A stretch of 64,000 nt of DNA, from positions 62,001-126,000 of the forward strand of contig NZ_BMVV01000005.1 of NCBI RefSeq assembly GCF_014650895.1, written 5' to 3'. Of the stretch, positions 35,725 through 57,921 are shown in pieces. Position numbers and translations under genes: made by a program. The stretch's first letter is position 1. Every line of letters starts with the position of its first letter. Source of the DNA: Streptomyces omiyaensis. Its GTDB lineage: Bacteria; Actinomycetota; Actinomycetes; Streptomycetales; Streptomycetaceae. The notes under the pieces were generated by a model. The model ran no database searches. It saw only the letters and a list, made by a program, of their open reading frames with translations, and was not told the origin of the DNA.

Positions 35725-37419
35725 ATGCCCGTTGGAGGACCGACCGGAGGACTCGTCCTCCGCGAGGCGATCAGAGGCCAGCGCCGAAGGGTCGTCCCGG
35801 CGTCCGCGCTCGGCATGATCCACCAGGCGTGCGAGGCGCTGGTCCCCGTGGTCATCGGCGCCGCCATCGACTCGGCGTTCGCCACCGGCTCCACCCAGGC
35901 CCTGCTGCGCTGGCTGCTGCTCCTGGGCGTCCTCTTCCTCGTGCTGTCCACCTGCTACCGGACGAGCGCCAGGATCGCCGAGGGCGCCGGGGAACACGCC
36001 GCCCACCGGCTCCGCCTCGAACTCGGCGCCCGCGTCCTCGACCCGCGCGGCGGCGCCGACGCCGACCGCCTGCCCGGCGCGCTCACCAGCATCGCCACCA
36101 ACGACGCCCGCCGCGTCGGCTCCGTCGCCACCGTGCTCCCCTACGGCTGCGCGGCGATCGCCGCGCTCGTGGTCAGCGCCGTCGCCCTGCTGAGGATCTC
36201 CGTCCCGCTCGGCCTGCTCGTCCTCCTCGGCATCCCGCCCCTGCTCTGGCTCGGCCACCGCATCAGCCGGCCCCTGGAGCAGCGCAGCGAGACCGAGCAG
36301 GAGAGCGCCGCGCACGCCTCCGGCGTCGCCGCCGACCTGGTCTCCGGCCTCCGCGTCCTCAAGGGCATGGGCGCCGAGTCCGCGGCCGTGGCCCGCTACC
36401 GCACCACCAGCCAGGAGTCACTGGCCGCGGCGCTGCGGGCGGCCCGCAGCCGCGCCGGCCACGAAGGCGCGCTCCTCGCCCTGACCGGCGTCTTCATCGC
36501 GGTCATCGGCATCGTCGGCGCCTACCTGGCGATGAACGGCAGCATCAGCGTCGGCGACCTGGTCGCCGCGGTCGGACTCGCGCAGTTCCTCCTCGCCCCC
36601 TTCCAGCTCCTCGCCTACGCCAACGCCGAGTTCGCCCAGGCCCGGGCCTCCGCCCGCCGCATCGCCGAGGTCCTCGCCTCCCCCGCCGCCGTCACCGGCG
36701 GCGAGCGGACCCCCGACGGCGCCACCGCCGGGCACGTCCGGCTGCGCAACGTCCACCTGGGCGACCTGCGCGGGGTCGACCTCGACCTCCCGGCCGGCAG
36801 CCTCACCGGCGTCGTGACCCGCGATCCGGCCGCCGCCCAGGACCTCCTCCTCGCCCTCGCCCGCGAGACGGACCCCTCCGACGGGCACGTCGAACTCGAC
36901 GGCGTGCCGCTGACCGAGCTCGACCCGGACCTGCTGCGCCGCCGCGTGCTCGTCTCCCCCCACGACGCCGACCTGTTCGAGAGCAGCCTCCTGGACAACG
37001 TGCGGGCGGGGGCCGCCGGCCCGGAGTCGGTCGAGGCCGCCCTGACCGCCTCCACGGCGGACGAGGTGACCCGGCTGCTGCCGGACGGCGGGGACACGGT
37101 GCTCGCCGAGCGCGGCCGGTCCCTCTCCGGCGGGCAGCGCCAGCGCGTCGCGCTCGCCCGGGCGCTCGCCACCGACCGCCCGGTCCTCGTCCTGCACGAC
37201 CCCACCACGGCCGTGGACACGGTCACCGAGTCCCGGATCGCCGCCCGCCTGCGGGAGAGCCGCCGGGGGCTGACCACCGTCCTGGTCACGACCAGTCCGG
37301 CGCTCCTCGCGGTGACGGACCGGGTGGTCGTCCTCGACGGGGGGACCGTGACGGCCGAGGGACGGCACGCCGAACTCGTCACCGCGAACGAGACCTACCG
37401 CAGGGCGGTGCTCGCATGA
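35725..37419 (+). CDS. ABC exporter half-transporter with degenerate Walker A
   Basis: A 564-aa fused membrane/ATPase subunit of the type I exporter fold: six helices (about 1-310), then an ABC domain. The signature LSGGQRQRVALARALA is canonical, but Walker A is absent (LTGVVTRDPAAAQDLLLAL where GxxGxGKS/T is expected). Walker B reads VLVLHDPTTAVD, so the usual Asp-Glu pair is His-Asp. ATG at 35725 follows GGAGGG; ATG 35713 is an alternative. It overlaps the next exporter gene by four bases and sits under iron box 4. With its partner it probably moves the siderophore across the membrane; export is likelier, but IrtAB-like import by this fold is known. Confidence 0.9.
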   Translation: MPVGGPTGGLVLREAIRGQRRRVVPASALGMIHQACEALVPVVIGAAIDSAFATGSTQALLRWLLLLGVLFLVLSTCYRTSARIAEGAGEHAAHRLRLELGARVLDPRGGADADRLPGALTSIATNDARRVGSVATVLPYGCAAIAALVVSAVALLRISVPLGLLVLLGIPPLLWLGHRISRPLEQRSETEQESAAHASGVAADLVSGLRVLKGMGAESAAVARYRTTSQESLAAALRAARSRAGHEGALLALTGVFIAVIGIVGAYLAMNGSISVGDLVAAVGLAQFLLAPFQLLAYANAEFAQARASARRIAEVLASPAAVTGGERTPDGATAGHVRLRNVHLGDLRGVDLDLPAGSLTGVVTRDPAAAQDLLLALARETDPSDGHVELDGVPLTELDPDLLRRRVLVSPHDADLFESSLLDNVRAGAAGPESVEAALTASTADEVTRLLPDGGDTVLAERGRSLSGGQRQRVALARALATDRPVLVLHDPTTAVDTVTESRIAARLRESRRGLTTVLVTTSPALLAVTDRVVVLDGGTVTAEGRHAELVTANETYRRAVLA

Positions 37420-39386
37420 CCGCCCTGCACGACGACCGCGCGGACGTCACGGAGACCACGCCCCCGACCGGCGACACGCAGACGGAGACCGACATGAGCG
37501 GAACCAGCACGGACCACGCGGGCCGCGCGCTCCTCCCGACGGCCGGCGGCGCGGAGAGCCTGGCGGCGCTGCGGGTGATCCTGCGCGGCCACCGGCTCCT
37601 GGCCGTCGCCGCCGCCCTCGTGCTCGTCGCCGGCACCGGGATCGGCCTGCTGACCGCCCCGCTGCTCGGCCACATCGTCGACCTCGTGGTGGAGCGCGAG
37701 GGACCGCGGGCCCTGACGGTCCCGCTGGTCCTGCTCGTCGTGGTGGCCCTGGCGCGGGGCGCCGCGGCCGTGGCCGGCGGCGTGCTGGTGGCCCGGCTCG
37801 GCGAGACGGTGCTCGCCACCGTGCGCGAGCGGTTCATCGAGCGGGCGCTGCGGCTGCCCCTCGAACGCGTCGAGGCGGCCGGCTCCGGGGACCTGGTCTC
37901 CCGGGTCACCAGCGACGTCTCCATGATCGCCAAGTCGGTGCGCCAGGCGCTCCCGGAGTTCACCCGCTCCGCGCTGACGATCGTCCTCACCCTGGCCGGC
38001 CTCGCCGTCCTGGACTGGCGGTTCCTGCTGGCCGCGCTCCTCGCGGTGCCCGTCCAGATCCTGTCCGTCCGCTGGTACCTGCGCCGGGCCGCGCCCGTGT
38101 ACGCGAAGCACCGCGTCGCCACCGGAGCGCTCCAGCACCAGCTGCTCGACAGCATCGGCGGGGTGCGCACCGTACGGGCCTTCCGGCTCAACGGGCCGCA
38201 CGCCGCGCTCCTGGAGGAGCGGTCGGGGGCCGCGCGCGACGTGGCGCTGCGCGGGCTGCACATCGTCACCGGGTTCTTCTCCCGGCTGAACCTGGCCGAG
38301 TTCCTCGGCCTCGCCGCCATGCTCGGCACCGGCTTCCTCCTCGTCCGGAACGGGTCCGTGAGCATCGGCACCGCCACCGCCGCCGCCCTGTACTTCCACA
38401 GCCTCTTCAACCCGGTCAACGCCGCCCTCTACCTCATCGACGACGCCCAGTCCGCCGGCGCGAGCTTCGCCCGCCTCATCGGCGTGGCGAACCTGCCCGC
38501 CGAGCGGACCCCGGAGGGCGGGAGGGCACCGGCCGACGGCGCCGTCCGGGTGACCGGCCTCGGCCACGCGTACGCCGACGGACGCCCGGTGCTGTCCGGC
38601 ATCACCCTCGACGTGCGCGGCGGGGAGCGGGTGGCGCTGGTCGGTGCGAGCGGCGCGGGCAAGACCACCCTGGCCAAGGTCATCGCCGGCATCCACACGC
38701 CGACCGCCGGATCGATCTCCCTCGGCGGGGTCGACGTGCGCGAGCTGGGCCCGGAGGGCGTCCGGCGCGCGGTGACCCTCATCAGCCAGGAGGTGCACGT
38801 CTTCGCCGGTCCGCTCGGCGCCGACCTGCGCCTGGCCCGGCCGGACGCCACCGACGAGGAGCTGCGGCGCGCCCTCGCCACGGTGGGCGCCCTCGACTGG
38901 GCGGAGGCCCTGCCCGAGGGCCTCGCCACCGTGGTGGGCGAGGGCGGCCACCGGCTGACGGTCGCGCAGGCCCAGCACGTGGCGCTGGCGCGGCTGGTGC
39001 TGGCGGATCCGCCGATCGCCATCCTGGACGAGGCGACCGCCGACGCGGGCAGTGCCGGCGCCCGGGTGCTGGAGGAGGCGGCCGAGCGCGCCCTGGAAGG
39101 CCGTACCGGCGTGGTCGTCGCCCACCGCCTCCCCCAGGCGGCCGCCGCCGACCGGGTCGTCGTCCTCGACGGGGGCAGGGTCGTCGAGACCGGCACCCAC
39201 ACCGAACTGGTCGCGGCCGGAGGCCGGTACGCGGAGCTGTGGGCCGCGTGGTCGGACAGCCGGCAGGAGGCGGACGTCCCGTTGGCGACGGGCGCGCGGG
39301 CGGCCGGTCACGCCACCGCGGACGTGCCCGCGCCCGGCCCCTCGGACCGCTCCGAGGCCGGTTCCGCGCTCGGCGGGGGCCGGTAG
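37416..39386 (+). CDS. ABC exporter half-transporter with degenerate signature motif
   Basis: A 656-aa partner subunit: a hydrophilic N-terminal extension of about 45 residues, six helices, an ABC domain and a Pro/Ala tail. Walker A (VGASGAGKTTL) and Walker B (AILDEATAD) are canonical, but the signature reads LTVAQAQHVALARL instead of LSGGQ. ATG at 37416 overlaps the upstream stop (ATGA), so the two are made together. In a heterodimer its Walker A would face the intact signature of the partner, giving one working ATP site and one degenerate site. Confidence 0.9.
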   Translation: MTALHDDRADVTETTPPTGDTQTETDMSGTSTDHAGRALLPTAGGAESLAALRVILRGHRLLAVAAALVLVAGTGIGLLTAPLLGHIVDLVVEREGPRALTVPLVLLVVVALARGAAAVAGGVLVARLGETVLATVRERFIERALRLPLERVEAAGSGDLVSRVTSDVSMIAKSVRQALPEFTRSALTIVLTLAGLAVLDWRFLLAALLAVPVQILSVRWYLRRAAPVYAKHRVATGALQHQLLDSIGGVRTVRAFRLNGPHAALLEERSGAARDVALRGLHIVTGFFSRLNLAEFLGLAAMLGTGFLLVRNGSVSIGTATAAALYFHSLFNPVNAALYLIDDAQSAGASFARLIGVANLPAERTPEGGRAPADGAVRVTGLGHAYADGRPVLSGITLDVRGGERVALVGASGAGKTTLAKVIAGIHTPTAGSISLGGVDVRELGPEGVRRAVTLISQEVHVFAGPLGADLRLARPDATDEELRRALATVGALDWAEALPEGLATVVGEGGHRLTVAQAQHVALARLVLADPPIAILDEATADAGSAGARVLEEAAERALEGRTGVVVAHRLPQAAAADRVVVLDGGRVVETGTHTELVAAGGRYAELWAAWSDSRQEADVPLATGARAAGHATADVPAPGPSDRSEAGSALGGGR

Positions 39387-39411
39387 GCCCCCCGCCCGGC
39401 GGGCCGTCCGC

Positions 39412-39483
39412 ACCGGCCCCCACGCACGACCGCGGCCCGCGGAGGTCTCCCTCCGCGGGCCGCGGTCGTGCGTGGGGGCCGGT
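39412..39483. terminator. Very long perfect inverted repeat between exporter and MbtH genes
   Basis: Thirty-four bases (39412-39445) pair perfectly with 39450-39483 around a TCTC loop. Key segments are CCCCCACGCACGACCGCGG and its complement. The right arm ends on the first base of the mbtH stop triplet. It separates the convergent exporter and NRPS operons and should stop transcription from both sides. No U-tract is present. Confidence 0.92.
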
Positions 39484-39688
39484 CACTCCTGCCGGGCGGC
39501 CAGGCTCGCCGGGCGCAGGTCGGTCCAGTGCTCCTCCACGTACCCGAGGCAGGCCTCACGGGTGTCCGGCCCGGCGACCGTGCGCCAGCCGGCCGGGACG
39601 TCGGCGAAGGACGGCCACACCGAGTGCTGGTTCTCGTCGTTGACCAGGACCAGGAAGGTGCCCTGCGGGTCCTCGAACGGGTTGGTCG

Positions 39689-39692
<4 letters not shown>
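39483..39692 (-). CDS. mbtH: MbtH-like protein
   Basis: A 69-aa protein of the MbtH family that binds NRPS adenylation domains and helps them fold and work. The family pattern is clear: [33 protein letters not shown] and a C-terminal [17 protein letters not shown] at 39692 overlaps the NRPS stop (ATGA), so it is translated with the synthetase. It is the last gene of the leftward biosynthetic operon. Confidence 0.97.
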
Positions 39693-53938
<14,246 letters not shown>

Positions 53939-54013
53939 CGTGCGTGGTGGCCTTTCCCTGGGGTGCGGCGGCGAGGGGCGGGGTGCAGGACCGGCCGCGG
54001 GGGAGGCCGCCCG

Positions 54014-54036
54014 CGTCCGGCACGGCGTGCCGGACG
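54014..54036 (-). terminator. Hairpin between siderophore-binding protein and NRPS genes
   Basis: CGTCCGGCAC (54014-54023) pairs with 54027-54036 around a GGC loop, in the 135-bp gap. It may attenuate transcription into the NRPS or protect the upstream message. Confidence 0.5.
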
Positions 54037-54073
54037 TCGGTGCCCTCCCCCGCCCCGCCTCGGCGGTGGGGTG

Positions 54074-55129
54074 CTACTTGACGGCGGTCAGCAGCGGCTC
54101 GATCTCGTCGATCGCGTACGGGATCGACAGGACGGTGTTGAAGGAGAACGCGGCGCCGATGTCCGGGTCCTGGTAGGGCACGAACAGGTCGCGCTTCTCC
54201 TGGTTGACCTTGAGCTTCTTGTAGAGCGGCTCGGCCTTGATCCGGGTGTTGGCGTCGGTGCTGGAGGTCACCCAGACCAGTCGGTCGACGTCGAGGACGT
54301 TCAGCTTCTCGGCGCTGAGCTCGGCGACGTTCCAGCCGGGCTTGGCGAGCGTGTCGATCTCCGGCTTCAGCTGGAAGCCGAGCTCCTGGAAGAAGATCGA
54401 CTTGGGGTCGGTCTTCGTGAACGCCGAGTACTTGCCGGCCTCGAAGCTGTCGGCGACCGCGAGGGTCTTCTGCGCCCACTCCGGGTGCTTGCCGCGCACG
54501 GCCTCGAAGCGCGCGTCGATGCCCTCGATCAGCTTCTCGGTCTCGTCCGCCTTGCCGAGGGACTTGCCGATCTGGCGGGTCATCACCTGCCACGAGGCGC
54601 CGTAGTCGGGCACCCCCTTGGGCTGGGCGACGACCTTGGTGAACTTCGAGAGCGTGTCGTACTGCTCCTTCTTCATGCCCGAGTACTGCGCGACGACGAG
54701 GTCGGGCTTGAGCGCCGCGATCTTCTCGATGTTGTACTCGTCGCGCTCACCGACAATCTCCGGCTTGTCGGACCCCCACTTGTCCTTCGTCCAGGGCCAC
54801 TTGCCGTACGGGTCCTCCTTGAACCAGTCCACCGCCCCGACCGGCTTGACCCCCAGCGCGAGCACCGCGTCCTGGTCCGACAGGCCCAGCGTGACGATCC
54901 GCTTCGGCTCCTCGTCGATGGTGGTGCTGCCGTACTTGTGCTCGACGGTCACCGGGAAGGCGGACGACGCGGTGGTCGCGTCGGTGCTCTTCGGGGCGCC
55001 GGGCTTCGGCTCCGCCTTCTCCGTTCCGCCCCCGCAGGCCGACAGGGCGAGCACGGCGACCGCGGCGAGGGCCACGCCCGGCAGGTGTCTGCCGGAGCTC
55101 CGCGGGGTGGGACGCGTACCAAGGGACAC
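54074..55129 (-). CDS. Ferric-siderophore-binding lipoprotein (FecB/DesE type)
   Basis: A 351-aa lipoprotein with lipobox LSAC (Cys32) and the helical-backbone fold of iron-chelate receptors. Marks are KRIVTLGLSDQDAVLALGVKPVG, ALKPDLVVAQYSG and DRLVWVTSS. GTG at 55129 follows AAGGA. It lies in the biosynthetic operon between the monooxygenase (116 bp upstream) and the NRPS, so it most likely recognises the product of this cluster and feeds the FecCDE importer at 32-35 kb, which lacks its own receptor. Confidence 0.93.
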   Translation of the reverse strand: MSLGTRPTPRSSGRHLPGVALAAVAVLALSACGGGTEKAEPKPGAPKSTDATTASSAFPVTVEHKYGSTTIDEEPKRIVTLGLSDQDAVLALGVKPVGAVDWFKEDPYGKWPWTKDKWGSDKPEIVGERDEYNIEKIAALKPDLVVAQYSGMKKEQYDTLSKFTKVVAQPKGVPDYGASWQVMTRQIGKSLGKADETEKLIEGIDARFEAVRGKHPEWAQKTLAVADSFEAGKYSAFTKTDPKSIFFQELGFQLKPEIDTLAKPGWNVAELSAEKLNVLDVDRLVWVTSSTDANTRIKAEPLYKKLKVNQEKRDLFVPYQDPDIGAAFSFNTVLSIPYAIDEIEPLLTAVK

Positions 55130-55245
55130 GGACGTTCCTTTCGAAGGTTCTCACGGTGCATGCCTCGCCCGCCGGATGCGACGGCGCCGCCCGGCGGGAG
55201 GGGTGGGTGTGGGGGGGGCCGGCCAGGGTGTGGCCCCCGGCGGCT

Positions 55246-56598
55246 CTAGCGCGGCGAGCCGATGCCGTCGGCGACCGGCCGGGGTTCGCCCGGCGCGGGC
55301 GTCCGCCCCTGGTCGAGGAGGGAGTCGAGGATCTCGCCGACCCTGATCGCGGTGTTGGAGAGCAGGGAGGACGTGATGCCGTGGGTGTGCTCGGTGCCGC
55401 CCTGGAGGTAGATGCCGCAGCGCAGTTCGGGGCCGGTCGTCAGCCGGTAGTCGCGCTCGACGCGGACGCGGCCCTCCTCGTCGCGCCGGCAGTGCTCGGC
55501 GACCGGGCCGAGCAGTCCGACGGGGTCGGCGGGGCTGTAGCCGGTGGCGTACACCACGACGTCGGCGTCCAGGAAGCTCTCCTCGCCGGTCACCAGGGAG
55601 GTGATGGAGGCGCGGACCCTCTCGCCGTCGTCCTCGACCCCGGTGAGCCGGGAGACGTTGATGAAGCGGAGGCGTTCGGTGCCGAGGACCTTCTCCTGGT
55701 ACGCCTGGCGGTAGAGGTCGTCGATCAGGTCGATGTCGACGACCGAGTAGTTGGTGTTGCCGTGATAGTCCATCAGCTTCTGCTTCACGTCGCCGGGCGC
55801 CGTGAAGTACTCGTCGACGGCGGCCGGGTCGAAGATCCGGTTGGCGAAGCTGCTGTCGTCCGCGGGGCTGTAGCCGTAGCGGGAGAAGACGGCGCACACC
55901 TCGGCCTCGGGGAAGCGGCGGTGGAGGTAGGCGACGTTCTCGGCCGCGCTCTGGCCCGCGCCGACGACGACGAAGCGCGTGGGGTTCGTGCCGTCCAGGG
56001 TGTCGACCCTGGCGAGGAGTTCGGAGTTGTGCCAGACGCGGTCCGTGCGCGCGACGCCTTCGGGCATCAGCGGGCGGAGGCCCGTGCCGATCACGAGGTT
56101 CCGGGCCCGGTGGACCACGGTCTCGGTGCCGGTCCTGGCGGTGACGTCGAGGTACTCGATGACGCCGTCCCGTACGACGGGTTCGATCGCGACGACCTCG
56201 TGGCCGTAGGAGACCATGTCGTCGACCTTGGCCGCCGCCCACTCGAAGTAGTCGTGGAACTCGACGCGGAGCGGGAAGAGGTTCTTGTGGTTGACGAAGT
56301 CGATCAGGCGGCCCCTGCTCTGCAGGTAGCACAGGAAGCTGTACTCGCTGGTCGGATTCCTCAGCGTCACGAGGTCCTTGAGGAAGGAGACCTGCATGGT
56401 GGCGTCGTCGATCAGCATCCCGCGGTGCCAGCCGAAGCCGGACTGCCGCTCGAAGAAGTGCGCGGTGACGGCCTCCTGCCTTCCTACGCCGGCGTTGTGC
56501 TCACTGAGCGCTATCGCCATGGCCACATTGGACGGCCCGAAGCCGATGCCTATGAGGTCGTGGACCAGAGGGGCGTCGCCAGGAAGACCCTGAGACAT
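55246..56598 (-). CDS. L-ornithine N5-monooxygenase
   Basis: A 450-aa flavin-dependent N-hydroxylating monooxygenase of the SidA/PvdA/CchB group; it makes N5-hydroxyornithine, the precursor of the hydroxamates. FAD motif GIGFGPSNVAMAI (about 17-29), the DATMQVSFLKDLVTLRNPTS substrate-side segment, NADPH motif VVVGAGQSAAEN and the late ATGYSP are visible. ATG at 56598 follows GGGAG. It leads the leftward biosynthetic operon 91 bp downstream of iron box 5 and faces the formyltransferase gene. Confidence 0.96.
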   Translation of the reverse strand: MSQGLPGDAPLVHDLIGIGFGPSNVAMAIALSEHNAGVGRQEAVTAHFFERQSGFGWHRGMLIDDATMQVSFLKDLVTLRNPTSEYSFLCYLQSRGRLIDFVNHKNLFPLRVEFHDYFEWAAAKVDDMVSYGHEVVAIEPVVRDGVIEYLDVTARTGTETVVHRARNLVIGTGLRPLMPEGVARTDRVWHNSELLARVDTLDGTNPTRFVVVGAGQSAAENVAYLHRRFPEAEVCAVFSRYGYSPADDSSFANRIFDPAAVDEYFTAPGDVKQKLMDYHGNTNYSVVDIDLIDDLYRQAYQEKVLGTERLRFINVSRLTGVEDDGERVRASITSLVTGEESFLDADVVVYATGYSPADPVGLLGPVAEHCRRDEEGRVRVERDYRLTTGPELRCGIYLQGGTEHTHGITSSLLSNTAIRVGEILDSLLDQGRTPAPGEPRPVADGIGSPR

Positions 56599-56689
56599 GT
56601 CACTCCCATCGTGCGGAACTGCCGCCTGTGAGGCGTGGGACGAAAAGAGCGCGACAGCGGACCGGTGTCATCCGCAGGCCAGCCGCAAC

Positions 56690-56708
56690 TTAGGTAAAGC
56701 TAACCTGA
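56690..56708. promoter_or_regulatory. Iron box 5 (biosynthetic operon)
   Basis: TTAGGTAAAGCTAACCTGA matches the consensus over both half-sites. It controls the leftward monooxygenase-receptor-NRPS-MbtH operon. Confidence 0.85.
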
Positions 56709-56794
56709 CCTGAGAGGGACTGTCGACAGGGCAAAACGGACATGCGACGAATGGAGCAAGTCAACTGGCCTGAAATAAGCGGTACTTGCACATC

Positions 56795-56813
56795 TTAGGT
56801 AAGCCTTGCTTTA
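56795..56813. promoter_or_regulatory. Iron box 6 (formyltransferase)
   Basis: TTAGGTAAGCCTTGCTTTA has a strong left half TTAGGTAAG and a weaker right half. It ends 39 bp before the formyltransferase start, 105 bp from box 5 centre to centre. Confidence 0.78.
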
Positions 56814-56852
56814 CTTGGCGCGGCCATTCGTTCCACCGAGGAGGAAGTCCTT

Positions 56853-57800
56853 ATGCGGGTCGTCATGTTCGGTTACCAGACATGGGGTCACCGCACCCTG
56901 AAGGCACTCCTGGAGTCCGAGCACGATGTCGTGATGGTCGTGACACACCCCAAGAGCGAGCACGCCTACGAGAAGATCTGGAGCGACTCCGTCGCCGACC
57001 TGGCCGAGGAGCACGGCGTACCCGTCGCGATCCGCAACCGGCCCGACGACGACGAGCTGTTCGACCTCCTCAAGGCCGCCGACCCGGACATCATCGTGGC
57101 CAACAACTGGCGCACCTGGATCCCGCCGCACATCTACTCGCTGCCGCGCCACGGCACGCTCAACGTCCACGACTCGCTGCTGCCCAAGTACGCCGGCTTC
57201 TCGCCGCTCATCTGGGCGCTCGTCAACGGCGAGTCCGAAGTGGGCGTCACGGCCCACATGATGGACGAGGTGCTCGACGCCGGCGACATCGTGGACCAGC
57301 GCGCGGTCCCCGTGGGGCCGACCGACACGACCACCGACCTGTTCCACAAGACGGTCGACCTCATCGCCCCGGTCACGATCGGCGCGCTCGCCCGGATCGC
57401 CGCCGGGGAGACCGAGTTCACCCGGCAGGACCGTTCGCAGGCCAGCTTCTTCCACAAGCGGGCGGAGGAGGACATCCGCATCGACTGGGGCTGGCCGGCC
57501 GACGCCCTGGAGCGCCTGGTCCGCGCGCAGTCCGCGCCCTACCCCAGCGCCTTCACCTTCCACCGGGGCAAGCGCCTGGAGATCCTCTCCGCCGTCGTCT
57601 CGGAGGGCCGCTACGGCGGCACCCCCGGGCGGATCTTCTACCGCGAGGGCGCCGGCGTCGTGATCGTCGCCGGCTCCGACGCCCGCACCGGCCGCAACCA
57701 CGGACTCGCGGTCACCCGGGTCCGCACGGAGGACGGCCGCGAACTGCCGGCCACCGAGTACTTCACCTCCATGGGCGGCTACCTCACCGGCCGCCCCTGA
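56853..57800 (+). CDS. N5-hydroxyornithine formyltransferase (CchA-like, methionyl-tRNA formyltransferase family)
   Basis: A 315-aa formyltransferase that probably moves a formyl group from formyl-tetrahydrofolate to N5-hydroxyornithine. The catalytic strand reads LNVHDSLLPKYAGFSP (Asn104, His106) followed by DEVLDAGDIVDQ with the catalytic Asp. The C-terminal FMT domain runs from about residue 209 (RIDWGWPADALE...) to 315. ATG at 56853 follows GAGGAGGAAG. Its place beside an ornithine monooxygenase rather than a peptide deformylase gene argues for siderophore rather than initiator-tRNA work. Confidence 0.93.
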   Translation: MRVVMFGYQTWGHRTLKALLESEHDVVMVVTHPKSEHAYEKIWSDSVADLAEEHGVPVAIRNRPDDDELFDLLKAADPDIIVANNWRTWIPPHIYSLPRHGTLNVHDSLLPKYAGFSPLIWALVNGESEVGVTAHMMDEVLDAGDIVDQRAVPVGPTDTTTDLFHKTVDLIAPVTIGALARIAAGETEFTRQDRSQASFFHKRAEEDIRIDWGWPADALERLVRAQSAPYPSAFTFHRGKRLEILSAVVSEGRYGGTPGRIFYREGAGVVIVAGSDARTGRNHGLAVTRVRTEDGRELPATEYFTSMGGYLTGRP

Positions 57801-57825
57801 GCGCAGGGGCTCCGGCCCCCGCACC

Positions 57826-57859
57826 CCGTCGCCCCTCGGACGGTCCTGAGGGGCGACGG
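57826..57859. terminator. Hairpin terminator after the formyltransferase
   Basis: CCGTCGCCCCTC (57826-57837) pairs perfectly with 57848-57859 over a 10-nt loop and is followed by TTTC. It separates the formyltransferase from the next iron-box promoter. Confidence 0.75.
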
Positions 57860-57875
57860 TTTCATGACGACATAA

Positions 57876-57894
57876 GTAGGTTAGGCACACCTCA
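57876..57894. promoter_or_regulatory. Iron box 7 (MarR-formyltransferase-domain fusion)
   Basis: GTAGGTTAGGCACACCTCA keeps the left half AGGTTAGGC and a weaker right half. It ends 27 bp before the fusion gene, so the regulator itself appears iron-controlled. Confidence 0.75.
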
Positions 57895-57921
57895 CTCACT
57901 CCGCGATCAAGGGACAGCCCC

